Below, piece after piece: positions 34,901 to 43,249 of a stretch of 64,000 bases of DNA. Every line of letters starts with the position of its first letter. Within the stretch, counting starts at the first letter, position 1. Origin of the DNA: Chryseobacterium gotjawalense (lineage in GTDB: Bacteria > Bacteroidota > Bacteroidia > Flavobacteriales > Weeksellaceae); contig NZ_CP124855.1 in the NCBI RefSeq assembly GCF_030012525.1, positions 3,202,524-3,266,523 on the forward strand. Reading direction: 5' to 3'. The notes under the pieces are model-generated. The model did not search any database, was not told the origin of the DNA, and was given only the letters and a program-made list of their open reading frames with translations. Made by a program: the position numbers and the translations under genes.

Positions 34901-36259
34901 CTAAAGACTTTGCTCATACGCTTTCCAGCCTGCGATTCTGTAAGTCAGGGCCGATTTTTCAGGGTCATTGGATTTGTAAATGCCTCTTCCTACGATAATG
35001 AAATCGGTTTCCAGTTGGGCAAAGGCATGTTCAGGCGTATTGTATTGTTGTCCTTTTCCATCGCCAGAGTCCGCCAAATTAATTCCAGGCGTAAACAAAA
35101 GAAGTTCATTTGGAATCTTATTTTGGGCGACTCCTCCAAAAACATTGGGGTGAGATAAGGCAATTTTTGTTGCTTCTTCCCGGTAACTGGAATCTGTTAA
35201 AGTCCCTTTGGAGGACATCCCCAAAATTGCAACCACGCCTACATTTCTGAAACAGTCGAGGGAATCGTACCCGGCAATGACCTGCGCCGTTACCAAATCT
35301 GCCCAGTTCGATATTTTATACATTCCGTACGCAAACTGTAATTCCTGGGTGTTTCCAATATCTGCAAATTTGCGGTCTTCCATCAAAAGGAAATTGTATT
35401 TGGTAGCTAAATCTTTTAATGGTAAAATGGTTTGATCTGAATTGAAATCGATTAAGATATCGATATGTGTTTTCAAAGCGACAATGTGTGGTCCGACTTT
35501 TTCAGCCAGTGCCAACAGTTCCTGTGTAGTAGTAACATCCGCGGAAACAATCAGGTTCGATTTCTTTTCAATCGCAATTTCCAGCAGTTTCTGAGCGACA
35601 GAATGGTCACAAAGATCCAGTTTCTGTTCATAAGAAATTCTTTTTTCCTCTTTGAATTTCACCACATTTCCGGCAAGAAAATCATTGATTCTTTCAACTT
35701 CGTCATCGGATAAATGGCCTTCCTCTTTCAAGATAGAACACACTTCTGAAATCGTAAAAAGCGTATGAACACGGAATCCCTTGTTTTCCAGAATTTCCTT
35801 TCCACCCTGTTGCCGGTCTAAAACCACCACGATATCAGAAACGGTAATTCCTTCATTTTCAATTTCCGGAATGGTTTCTAATAAAGAAGCGCCGGAAGTA
35901 ATCACATCTTCCACCAGGAGGCAGTTTTGCCCCTGCGTGTAAATGCCTTCCAGTAATTTTTTGGTGCCGTACTGTTTGGCTTCTTTGCGTTTGATAATTA
36001 AAGGCAGATAACTTTCCAGAGACATTGCAGTCGCCATCGGAAGTGCCGCATACGGAACCCCGCAAATCAAGTCGAAATTATCCAGAGGAAGCATGTCCAG
36101 CATATAGTTAGCAAGCTTTTTCAGGATTTTTGGATCCGATGCCAACGGACGTAAATCTACATAAAACGGACTTTCAATACCTGACTTCAGTGTAAATCTT
36201 CCAAACTTAATGATGCCGAGCTGATAACACTCGAGAAAAAAATCTTTCTTCGTTTCCAT
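34901..36259 (-). CDS. bifunctional UMP synthase (orotate phosphoribosyltransferase + OMP decarboxylase)
   Basis: 452 residues in eukaryote order. Residues 1-200 are OPRT: FTLKSGIESPFYVDLRPL, then the PRPP loop VEDVITSGASL at 116-126. Residues about 215-452 are ODCase: SADVTTTQELL (Asp241), ALKTHIDILIDF (Lys263), the catalytic block EDRKFADIGNT (294-304; Asp295, Lys297, Asp300) and IIVGRGIY at the end. The two halves convert orotate to OMP and OMP to UMP. Most bacteria encode them separately as pyrE and pyrF, and the EDRKFADIGNT form is the eukaryote-like ODCase type. A TAACTTTG box on this strand (36278-36285) could be the promoter. All catalytic residues are present. Confidence 0.93.
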   Translation of the reverse strand: METKKDFFLECYQLGIIKFGRFTLKSGIESPFYVDLRPLASDPKILKKLANYMLDMLPLDNFDLICGVPYAALPMATAMSLESYLPLIIKRKEAKQYGTKKLLEGIYTQGQNCLLVEDVITSGASLLETIPEIENEGITVSDIVVVLDRQQGGKEILENKGFRVHTLFTISEVCSILKEEGHLSDDEVERINDFLAGNVVKFKEEKRISYEQKLDLCDHSVAQKLLEIAIEKKSNLIVSADVTTTQELLALAEKVGPHIVALKTHIDILIDFNSDQTILPLKDLATKYNFLLMEDRKFADIGNTQELQFAYGMYKISNWADLVTAQVIAGYDSLDCFRNVGVVAILGMSSKGTLTDSSYREEATKIALSHPNVFGGVAQNKIPNELLLFTPGINLADSGDGKGQQYNTPEHAFAQLETDFIIVGRGIYKSNDPEKSALTYRIAGWKAYEQSL

Positions 36260-36754
36260 ATACTTTTTACTTTATTACAAAGTTAAGTTTTTCAATGAAT
36301 TTTCGGGGAGTATTGAAAGGTTAAAAAGTATTAAAAGTGGGAGCGTTCAAGCATTTTTGTATTGCGCCCGAATGAATGGTAAATATTGTGCCAGCTGTCT
36401 GAAGATAGAGCCGGTATAAGGTCTGATAAAACTGGTTGACGACCAAAGGGTCATGTATTACTGAAATTAATGAGATATGACCAACTGTCTTTTTTGTTAA
36501 CCTTCACTTTATTAAATTCTCCTTATATATTTGAATACAGGAAGGTTATGTGTGTTTTTGTGTGAAATTTTGAGGCACTTTTAAAATTATAAATGTAACT
36601 TTATACAGCAATAAAAATATTATTGAAGCCGAAGTTTTATCCATCGGTGGATGAATTCATCACTGTATAAGATGGGAAACTGCCGGCTCCAAGATTCTAA
36701 AAAACAAGTGTTTTACAGCAAACATTTAAAAAAGTAAATCTAAAAATTAATTAC
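36260..36754. other. 495-bp intergenic region with inverted repeat
   Basis: No credible open frame. TTATACAG (36601-36608) and CTGTATAA (36663-36670) form perfect 8-bp arms enclosing a palindrome GATGAATTCATC (36650-36661). A short stretch at 36335-36370 weakly resembles the ends of the repeat family of copy A. The region lies upstream of the DUF302 gene and could hold its control site. Confidence 0.35.
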
Positions 36755-37144
36755 ATGAATTACTATTTCTCAAAATCACTCGTGAATATAACCTTTGATG
36801 AAGCTGTTCAAAAAGTAACGGATTCATTAATGGAGGAAGGCTTTGGAATATTGACAGAAATAGACATTAAAGCTACCCTAAAGAAAAAGCTGGATGTAGA
36901 TTTTTATAATTACAAAATCCTTGGTGCATGCAATCCGCCTTATGCCTACAAAGCTTTATTGGCAGAAGATAAAATTGGTACAATGTTGCCTTGCAATGTA
37001 ATTGTGCAGGAAAAAGAAACCGGACACGTTGAGGTTTCTGCAGTAGATCCTGGCGCATCTATGCAAGCGGTAGAAAACAAAGATTTGCAATCTATTGCGA
37101 ATGAGATAAGTGCCAAATTACAAAAAGTAATTAAAGCTTTATAG
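36755..37144 (+). CDS. DUF302 domain protein
   Basis: 129 residues, the whole protein being one DUF302 domain: FDEAVQKVTDSLMEEGFGIL, then IDIKATLKKKLDVDFYNYKI, GACNPPYAYKALLAEDKIG, LPCNVIVQEKETGHVEVSAV and a final helix. There is no signal peptide, so it appears cytoplasmic. DUF302 proteins are small alpha/beta proteins of unknown biochemistry, and are often found near metal- or sulfur-related genes. Two Cys (in GACNP and LPCN) are conserved-looking. The Met-rich lipoprotein follows after about 125 bp on the same strand, so the two may be co-expressed. Confidence 0.88.
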   Translation: MNYYFSKSLVNITFDEAVQKVTDSLMEEGFGILTEIDIKATLKKKLDVDFYNYKILGACNPPYAYKALLAEDKIGTMLPCNVIVQEKETGHVEVSAVDPGASMQAVENKDLQSIANEISAKLQKVIKAL

Positions 37145-37269
37145 TATAAAAACTTCAAAAGGGCGAAAATGTTTTCTTTAATAAAAAGCTATATCACAAA
37201 ATTTGGGACCAGCATAAAATTTCAACAAGATTTTACACACAAATGAATATTAACTTAAATAATTTTGTA

Positions 37270-37872
37270 ATGAAAAACTTTTTAATTTTTTTGGCAGTCT
37301 CAACACTATTATTGACAACAAGTTGCCAATCTACTTTTAGTGCTTCTAAAACCTTGCAAAATGACGAGAATCGTAAGGAACTCTATCAAAACATAATTTC
37401 AGATACCGTTAAATTTTCCGAATTTTTGAAAATTGCGGATAGTGATAAAAACGCCCGTATGTTGATGATGAAAAATCACATGAAAATGATGGAGGACGGG
37501 AAAATGATGGAAATGATGAAGGAAAATCCTGAAATGAAGAAAAAAATGGATAAAATGATGCAGGAAAAAATGGAAAATGATCCTGTGATGAAGGAAAAGA
37601 TGGAGAAAATGATGCAGCAGAAAATGGAAAACAGTCCTGAGATGCAGGAAAAAATGATAAAAAATATGATGGATGATCCTGCTCAAAGAGAAGCTATGAT
37701 GGACAAAATGCACCGTAAAATGAAAGAAAATCCAGAAATGATGAAAAAGATGATGCAAGAGAATCCGGAAATGATGAAGATGATGATGGAGATGATGAAG
37801 AAAAATCCCGAGAAGATGAAGAAAATGAAAGAAATGGATACGAAGGATAAAAAGCATACAGGCCATCGGTAA
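37270..37872 (+). CDS. methionine-rich lipoprotein with NPEMM-like repeats
   Basis: 200 residues from MKNFLIFLAVSTLLLTTSC, whose lipobox makes Cys19 the lipidation site. An upstream ATG at 37243 would put nine polar residues before the signal and is less likely. From about residue 60 the protein is almost only Met, Lys, Glu, Asn and Pro: I count about 42 Met in about 130 residues. Loosely repeated units such as KENPEMM, ENDPVM, ENSPEM and KNPEKM are spaced 11-18 residues apart, which fits amphipathic helices. Met-rich segments can bind Cu(I) or Ag(I); the NPEMM pattern also recalls STI1-type chaperone repeats. It may be periplasmic. The family is not recognised. Confidence 0.7.
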   Translation: MKNFLIFLAVSTLLLTTSCQSTFSASKTLQNDENRKELYQNIISDTVKFSEFLKIADSDKNARMLMMKNHMKMMEDGKMMEMMKENPEMKKKMDKMMQEKMENDPVMKEKMEKMMQQKMENSPEMQEKMIKNMMDDPAQREAMMDKMHRKMKENPEMMKKMMQENPEMMKMMMEMMKKNPEKMKKMKEMDTKDKKHTGHR

Positions 37873-37967
37873 ACTCGCCATTTTTCAGTACGCTTGAAAT
37901 GTAGAATTTTTTCTTCATATTTTGTGAGAACTGATCCTATAATAGCAATCCTGTTTCACATAAAACA

Positions 37968-38000
37968 AAAAAAAATCAGAGACGTTGGTCTCTGATTAGT
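37968..38000 (-). terminator. terminator of tRNA-Ser
   Basis: Minus strand: ATCAGAGAC / GTCTCTGAT stem (37996-37988 with 37983-37975) followed by a run of T. Confidence 0.8.
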
Positions 38001-38028
38001 GTAAAATGCTGATTTACAGACTTGTTTG

Positions 38029-38115
38029 TAGAGAGGATGGGATTCGAACCCACGGTACAGTTGCCCGTACACTAGCTTTCCAGGCTAGCTCCTTCAACCA
38101 CTCGGACACCTCTCT
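38029..38115 (-). tRNA. tRNA-Ser (anticodon GGA)
   Basis: 87 nt with a 7-bp acceptor stem AGAGAGG / CCTCTCT, an anticodon stem CTAGC / GCTAG around CTGGAAA (anticodon GGA), a long class II variable arm containing GTACGGGCAACTGTAC, and a T arm GTGGG-TTCGAAT-CCCAT. It reads UCC/UCU serine codons. The 3' CCA is not encoded. A strong terminator follows, so it is a single-gene unit. Confidence 0.95.
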
Positions 38116-38221
38116 AATTGAAGACTGCAAAAATAGGGTATTTAATTGAATTCTAAAAATGCAAGTCCGTAATTTTTACAAATAAAAACTTATTCTCCCT
38201 TTTTACACCTTGCTGTGGAGA

Positions 38222-39238
38222 TTATTCAGTAACCTCACCGCACAAGTTCCGCACAAAATTTTCGGCAAAGGTTCCCGCATAATTAGGATTATCTAAAAGG
38301 TGCATCGCTTTGGTGATAGCGCTTTCCGCTGTAATGTCGTGGCCGCTGATCGCACCTATTTTTGTGAAAATATTAGAGTTGGAATATTTTCCAAAACTAA
38401 TTCCGCCAGAGACACACTGGGAGATGACCACGATTTCTGTCCCCTGATCCCGCAACATCTGCAAAGTCTTTTGTGTTCTCGAAGTATTAAAAATAGTTCC
38501 GGAACCGAAAACCTGTAAAACCAAAACCTTCACATTGGGAATCTGCGTAAAATGGTTCAAATGCATTCCCGGAAAAATACGCCAAAATAAAACGTCCTGC
38601 GAAATGTGGTCATCTACCATAAATTGATCATCGGTTTTGTTTCGCCACAGATAATCTTTCTTCACATTCAAATGAACGCCGGATTGACCCAAAACCGGAT
38701 AATTCGGCGTTTGATAAGCATCGAAAAATTCAGCAGAATATTTCAAAGTTCGGTTTCCCCGCAGTAATTTGTATTCAAAATAGATCGTAACTTCCTGAAT
38801 GACCGCCTCATCATTTTCATACAGACTTGCATAATACAAACTCGTCAGAAGATTTTCCTTCGCATCCGTACGCAAATCTCCGATAGGTAACTGGGATCCT
38901 GTCAAAATCACGGGTTTTTTTAAGTTCTTCAACATAAAACTCAGTGCCGATGCCGTGTAAGACATCGTATCTGTCCCATGCAGAATCAAAAAACCATCGT
39001 AGTTTTCATAATTTTTATCGATATGATTCGCAATCATTTTCCATTCTTTTGGTCCCATATCCGAAGAATCAAGGGGTTTTTTAAAAGGATATACCGAAAC
39101 TTCACACTCGATCAATTTCATTTCCGGAATTTTCTGGAAGATATTTCCAAAATCGAAGGCCTGCAAGCTGCCGGTTTCGTAATCTTTTTCCATGCCGATG
39201 GTTCCGCCGGTATAAATCAGGAGCACTTTTCTTTTCAT
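38222..39238 (-). CDS. ansA: type I (cytoplasmic) asparaginase
   Basis: 338 residues. LLIYTGGTIGM at residues 5-15 carries the nucleophilic Thr (TGGTIG). GFLILHGTDTMSYTASALSF supplies the second Thr-Asp pair. There is no signal peptide, which fits the cytoplasmic AnsA type rather than the secreted AnsB. It hydrolyses L-asparagine to aspartate and ammonia. The length matches E. coli AnsA. The gene is divergent from the SpoU methyltransferase gene; between them lies an unusual large inverted repeat (39372-39404). Confidence 0.93.
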   Translation of the reverse strand: MKRKVLLIYTGGTIGMEKDYETGSLQAFDFGNIFQKIPEMKLIECEVSVYPFKKPLDSSDMGPKEWKMIANHIDKNYENYDGFLILHGTDTMSYTASALSFMLKNLKKPVILTGSQLPIGDLRTDAKENLLTSLYYASLYENDEAVIQEVTIYFEYKLLRGNRTLKYSAEFFDAYQTPNYPVLGQSGVHLNVKKDYLWRNKTDDQFMVDDHISQDVLFWRIFPGMHLNHFTQIPNVKVLVLQVFGSGTIFNTSRTQKTLQMLRDQGTEIVVISQCVSGGISFGKYSNSNIFTKIGAISGHDITAESAITKAMHLLDNPNYAGTFAENFVRNLCGEVTE

Positions 39239-39343
39239 AACTTCAAAAATACAGTATTTTAGAGAATAACAAAACTTCCGATCGGGTGAGTTTTTCTGAT
39301 TTCCTGCGCGAATTATCGTCGATGCTATTTTTTTTTAAAAAAG

Positions 39344-39405
39344 GCTCTTCATTTCAATTCCGCTCCTGAAGAGCGCTGTTAGAGCTTTAAGCTCTAACAG
39401 CGCTT
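39344..39405. repeat. large perfect inverted repeat with competing hairpin
   Basis: Arms of 16 bp (39372-39387 and 39389-39404, starting AGCGCTGTTAGAGCTT) with a one-base centre form a perfect hairpin. A second stem GCTCTTCA / TGAAGAGC (39344-39351 with 39367-39374) shares bases with it, so both cannot form at once. It sits between two divergent genes, so it is not a terminator for either. Confidence 0.7.
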
Positions 39406-39458
39406 ATTTTACTCACCTTTTCGGAGCTCTGTTGGCTCACTCCCCATTTTTAAACCTT

Positions 39459-39488
39459 TACAATTTTTTTAAACCTTGAAGGTTTAAT
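39459..39488. repeat. AAACCTT palindromic repeat
   Basis: AAACCTT-G-AAGGTTT is an interrupted palindrome, preceded by the related AAACCTTTAC. It lies about 30 bp upstream of the SpoU methyltransferase ATG. Short palindromes of this type are common between genes of Flavobacteriia. Confidence 0.4.
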
Positions 39489-39518
39489 TAACTCCAAATA
39501 ATCCTTATTTTTGAACTC

Positions 39519-40184
39519 ATGAAAAACCAGCAAACCTTCGAGTATCTCCAGCAATTTCTTACTGAGGAGCGACTGCAGAAAATTAATCATTTTGCTCCGG
39601 AAAGTTCCGACTTTGTTTTGCCTGTGATTGAAGATGTTTTTCAATTCCGTAATGCGGCGGCGATTGTACGTTCCGTAGAAGCCTGTGGGTTTCATAAAAT
39701 TGTGGCGATGGAAAGCGCGCATGAATTCAATCCCAATTTGCGTGTCACCAAAGGAGCGGAAACTTGGGTAGAAGTAGAACGGCTTCCACATACCATCGAT
39801 TCTTTAAAAGAGATTAAAAACCGGGGTTATAAAATTGTTGCTGTTTCTCCGGAAAATAAGGCGACGCTTTTATCGGATTTTCAAATTACAGAACCTGTCG
39901 CCTTAGTTTTTGGAACTGAAGCAGAAGGAGTCAGCAAGGAAGTTTTAGATTTCGCCGACGAAACTTTAGCGATTCCCATGTATGGTTTTACCAGAAGTTT
40001 CAATGTTTCTGTTGCAGCGGCAATTTGTATGTATGAACTCAAACAGAAATTGATAAAGTCGAATTTAGATTATAAACTTTCCGAAGAAAAATTGTGGGAA
40101 ATGAAAGTCCGCTGGGCGGTGAATTCCATCAAAAGTGGCGAGCAGATTTTAAATCATTACTTGAAAAAGATGAAGCGTTTTTAA
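39519..40184 (+). CDS. TrmH/SpoU family RNA 2'-O-methyltransferase
   Basis: 221 residues. The SPOUT fold signatures are present: VLPVIEDVFQFRNAAAIVRS (motif 1, with Asn/Arg of the active site), ALVFGTEAEGVSKEVL (motif 2) and IPMYGFTRSFNVSVAAAICM (motif 3), which form the SAM knot. The best match is TrmH, which methylates the ribose of G18 in tRNA, since the N-terminal TLEYLQQFL-type helix (FEYLQQFLTEERLQKI) and C-terminal helical tail are present. Other substrates cannot be excluded. The ATG at 39519 is preceded by repeat sequences with no clear promoter. Confidence 0.9.
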   Translation: MKNQQTFEYLQQFLTEERLQKINHFAPESSDFVLPVIEDVFQFRNAAAIVRSVEACGFHKIVAMESAHEFNPNLRVTKGAETWVEVERLPHTIDSLKEIKNRGYKIVAVSPENKATLLSDFQITEPVALVFGTEAEGVSKEVLDFADETLAIPMYGFTRSFNVSVAAAICMYELKQKLIKSNLDYKLSEEKLWEMKVRWAVNSIKSGEQILNHYLKKMKRF

Positions 40185-40209
40185 ATATTTCTAATTCTTA
40201 AAACTCAAT

Positions 40210-40644
40210 ATGAAGAAATATACCTATTATCTTTTTGCTTTAAGCCTCGTATTTTCATTTTTATCTTTTTTCACTATTAAAGCTGGGTATGGTGAGATTT
40301 ACCCTTTCTATACCTGGCGTCTTTTTACCAAACCTTCAGGTTCCTCAACAACTGATTTTCAATATAAACTTTATGGTATTTCGAAAAAAGATACCGTTCG
40401 TTTAACAAATACAGATTCTGCTCTTTTTGATGGAAACGAAAAAGCGTCGATTATTAATAATATCGGAAGTGAAATTGACAAAAATAAGACGGACCATCGT
40501 TCTAAAGGAAAACTGTATCGTTTTGCAAAAGTAATAGAACCTGGGTATCAATCTTATTTACTCATTAAAGAATCCTTTAATGCTCAAAAGATTGACAAAA
40601 AAGATTTTAAAATTAATCGTGAAATCATAACCGAACTCAAATGA
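40210..40644 (+). CDS. uncharacterised protein with N-terminal membrane helix
   Basis: 144 residues. Residues 5-23 (TYYLFALSLVFSFLSFFTIK) form one membrane anchor; the remaining domain, with YPFYTWRLFTKPSG and KLYRFAKVIEPGYQSY, should lie outside the cytoplasm. The Tyr/Trp-rich stretch after the helix resembles proteins paired with HTTM-like membrane genes. The stop overlaps the start of the next gene by 4 bp (ATGA), a strong sign of translational coupling. I do not recognise the family. Confidence 0.8.
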   Translation: MKKYTYYLFALSLVFSFLSFFTIKAGYGEIYPFYTWRLFTKPSGSSTTDFQYKLYGISKKDTVRLTNTDSALFDGNEKASIINNIGSEIDKNKTDHRSKGKLYRFAKVIEPGYQSYLLIKESFNAQKIDKKDFKINREIITELK

Positions 40645-41477
40645 CCTATCCCAAACTCACCGTTTTTAATTTTAGAGTAAGTTACTTTCTCTTTAGAGTT
40701 TTCACCTTATTTTGGCTGTGTCAGCAGTTAGATTTCTTTTATAAATTTTCGAAAAGAGCCACTGAACTTTATGAACCTACGGTTTGGTTTCAGCGTATCA
40801 TTATGCCGGTATTTCCCGCTGCCTATTTGTATTATTCGGCAGCATTTGTAATGGCTGTTTTTATAGTCTTCAGTTTGTTCAGGTTTTCAATTTTAGTTAA
40901 CAGTCTGCTTTTTTTTCTCGCCGCTTATATTTCTCTTCCGGTAGTTTCTTATAATGGACTTAGCCATACCAATCATATTTTAATTTTGAGTTATTTCTTT
41001 AGTATTTTTTTAAATCCCAAAAAGCTTGCAGACGAAGATTACAAATATGTTCAAATCTATTATTTGGGTCTTTTAATAACTTATTCCCTGGCGGGATTTT
41101 GGAAACTCGTTTCGGCCGGAAAGGATTTGATTACAGCAAATCCAGAAACCTCATGGTTTGAAACTAATGCCGCGAAATTTAACTCAATGTTAAATTATGC
41201 AATCGTTGATCAAGAATTGCCACATTGGATGTTGAAAATTTATGAATATGAAAATCTATGGATTGTAATAACGATTGTGGGAATTGTTCTGCAAGCCTTA
41301 TGTTTTTTAGGAGCATTTAGTAGGAAATATCTTACTTTTTGTCTTGTGTTTCTTCTGATGTTTCATTTTTATACCGTTTATTTTGTAATTGCCGATTTAA
41401 GAATTATGAAATATGGTTTAATCGTGTTGTTCTTCCCTTATCATTATTTTTACCCTTGGATTCGAAAGATATTTTAA
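40641..41477 (+). CDS. HTTM-like multipass membrane protein
   Basis: 278 residues with about 7-8 membrane segments. The N-terminal region with LFWLCQQLDFFYKFS, YEPTVWFQRIIMPVFP and the central LAGFWKLVSAGKDLI (a helix with Lys/Asp) recall HTTM (vitamin-K gamma-carboxylase-like) membrane proteins; this is a weak, by-eye match. The ATG overlaps the upstream stop by 4 bp, so the two genes form a coupled pair. No catalytic residues can be named. The pair is bounded by an rRNA/tRNA modification gene upstream and a convergent barrel gene downstream. Confidence 0.7.
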   Translation: MTYPKLTVFNFRVSYFLFRVFTLFWLCQQLDFFYKFSKRATELYEPTVWFQRIIMPVFPAAYLYYSAAFVMAVFIVFSLFRFSILVNSLLFFLAAYISLPVVSYNGLSHTNHILILSYFFSIFLNPKKLADEDYKYVQIYYLGLLITYSLAGFWKLVSAGKDLITANPETSWFETNAAKFNSMLNYAIVDQELPHWMLKIYEYENLWIVITIVGIVLQALCFLGAFSRKYLTFCLVFLLMFHFYTVYFVIADLRIMKYGLIVLFFPYHYFYPWIRKIF

Positions 41478-41573
41478 ATGCTTTTTAAAAAATAACTTTC
41501 TCAGTAAAAATTCAAGTCAGCCAAATTTAATTCGCTGATGACGAACAAATTTTAGATAAATGATGGTGAAAAT

Positions 41574-42455
41574 TTATTTTAGGAAATTTGGAGTCAATGA
41601 CGCAAGCGGAAAAACTGCCCCAATCCTGATTTGATTAAATGGGAAATATTTAATACCATATTGATATTGCAAAAAGTAAGTGTTTTGCTTTCCTTTTAAA
41701 TTAAGTTTTGTCGCGAGTACAATTGGTCTGTCACCATAGTCGTCCACTCTTTTGATCCAACCGCTGTAACCGGAAATAGTGTTTTCCCAGGAGATGTTTT
41801 TCTTTTTCAAAATTACTTTCAAACCGTACATGATGGCGTCATCCTGCACATCGTTATTGGGAGTCTGTACATCCCAGGAATAAAATCCGGCATTGGCAAC
41901 CAAGCGGATTTCATTCAGGAAACTGTTTTGTATTTCGAAGCTTTTGCCGATTTCGGTGTCAAAATAATAGCCGGCAGTATTAAAGAATCTTCTGTTGTTG
42001 GAATCACTTCCTGACGCAGTTTTTAAGGTAGCGTTGAGTATGACGGCAATTTTACGTTCTTTTTCGTTGAAAAGTGCTATTCTGGTCTGCAGATAAAAAT
42101 CACCCGACGCTAAACCTGAATTTTTGCTCATCATTCTCCGTTCTTTAACAGCATCAGTAACCGTATAGTATTCGATAGGAACGATCCACAGCTTTACAGA
42201 TATTTTCTCAGGGAGCAAAGGGATTTCTACTTTTAATAATTGATCAGCTGTTTGGTCTCCATATCCAAAATAGTAGTCGCCATATACAGAGAATTCGGTA
42301 TTTTTTGAAATGGAAGCATTTGTGAAATCCGGTACAGGATTTGCGTTTGGACCAAAATAATTGGTGGTGTAATTGATGAGCGTCTGTGATTGAATTATAC
42401 AGGGAAAAAGAAACAAAATAATTAGAAATGCTGAGTAAAGGTAATTTTTCGACAT
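41574..42455 (-). CDS. putative outer-membrane beta-barrel protein
   Basis: 293 residues. A signal peptide (YSAFLIILFLFPCIIQSQ) is followed by alternating aromatic/polar strands such as FSVYGDYYFGYGDQTADQLL, GDFYLQTRIALFN and YFLQYQYGIKYFPF. These are typical of a small outer-membrane barrel of 12-14 strands. No domain is recognised and no motif suggests a substrate. It is the first gene after a convergent pair of membrane genes; rsmE starts upstream at 43199 and may be in the same transcript (48-bp gap). Confidence 0.6.
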   Translation of the reverse strand: MSKNYLYSAFLIILFLFPCIIQSQTLINYTTNYFGPNANPVPDFTNASISKNTEFSVYGDYYFGYGDQTADQLLKVEIPLLPEKISVKLWIVPIEYYTVTDAVKERRMMSKNSGLASGDFYLQTRIALFNEKERKIAVILNATLKTASGSDSNNRRFFNTAGYYFDTEIGKSFEIQNSFLNEIRLVANAGFYSWDVQTPNNDVQDDAIMYGLKVILKKKNISWENTISGYSGWIKRVDDYGDRPIVLATKLNLKGKQNTYFLQYQYGIKYFPFNQIRIGAVFPLASLTPNFLK

Positions 42456-42503
42456 TGCTGATTTAGTTTAAATTATTTATGAATCGCTCAATCTATCTAG
42501 TTC

Positions 42504-43199
42504 TTATTCGAAGTTCGTAAAATAATTCCAGGCTGCTACGAAAACACCGGCGGTTTCTGTCCGCAATCTTTGGTTTCCTAGCGAAACTGCTTTTACTCCT
42601 TTTTCAACTAAAATTTTAATCTCATTCGGGGAAAAATCACCTTCGGGACCAATGAGAAAAGTGATGTTTTTCTGTGCGTTAATCTTTTTTAAATCAGTCC
42701 GTTCCAGATTTTCGTCACAGTGGGCTACAAAAGTGGTTTCAGGATTAAGGTCTTTGATAAAGTCAGAAAACTTTGTCAAATCATTCACTTTAGGAAAATG
42801 AAAACGCAGACTTTGTTTTGAAGCTGCAATCGTTTGTTTTCGCAACTTATCGATATTCAAGTTTTTACGTTCTGTTTTTTCGGTTTGTAATAAAGTGATT
42901 TCTGTAATTCCCATTTCTGTCGCTTTTTCTACAAAGAATTCGATGCGGTCGATATTTTTCGTCGGTGCAATTGCAATGTGGAGTTGGGTTGGGAAATTAG
43001 GAAGATGCTCCTGAATTTCTTTTACGTCGAGCGACACTTTTTTTCCTTCAAATAAAAGAGTTCCTTTTGCAAGATTTCCTTTACCATCGGTCAGAGCAAT
43101 CTCTTCCCCTGATCTCATCCGCAAAACTTTTACGATATGAGTTTGTTCTTCTTCATTGATTTTGACTTGGGGAACTACTTCTCCAAAAAAAAGTTTCAT
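42504..43199 (-). CDS. rsmE: 16S rRNA (uracil(1498)-N(3))-methyltransferase
   Basis: 231 residues, the family length. KLFFGEVV at the start is followed by HIVKVLRMRSGEEIALTDGK, the PUA-like RNA-binding part. The SPOUT methyltransferase domain contains HIAIAPTKNIDRIEFFVEKA, TEMGITEITLLQTEKTERK and FLIGPEGDFSPNEIKILVEK, ending with VSLGNQRLRTETAGVFVAA that forms the SAM-binding knot. It methylates U1498 of 16S rRNA in the ribosomal decoding centre. The next gene upstream on this strand, tsaD, is another translation-fidelity gene, about 50 bp away; the two are probably co-transcribed. Confidence 0.95.
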   Translation of the reverse strand: MKLFFGEVVPQVKINEEEQTHIVKVLRMRSGEEIALTDGKGNLAKGTLLFEGKKVSLDVKEIQEHLPNFPTQLHIAIAPTKNIDRIEFFVEKATEMGITEITLLQTEKTERKNLNIDKLRKQTIAASKQSLRFHFPKVNDLTKFSDFIKDLNPETTFVAHCDENLERTDLKKINAQKNITFLIGPEGDFSPNEIKILVEKGVKAVSLGNQRLRTETAGVFVAAWNYFTNFE

Positions 43200-43249
43200 A
43201 ATTTATTCTTTATTATATCTTTAAACACCCAACATCCAGCATCCAACAA

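Noticed and set aside
37399..37881. 160-residue histidine-rich open frame on the minus strand
   Set aside because: It is the antisense of the Met-rich lipoprotein gene; ATG codons read as CAT (His) on the other strand, so the His-richness is an artefact.
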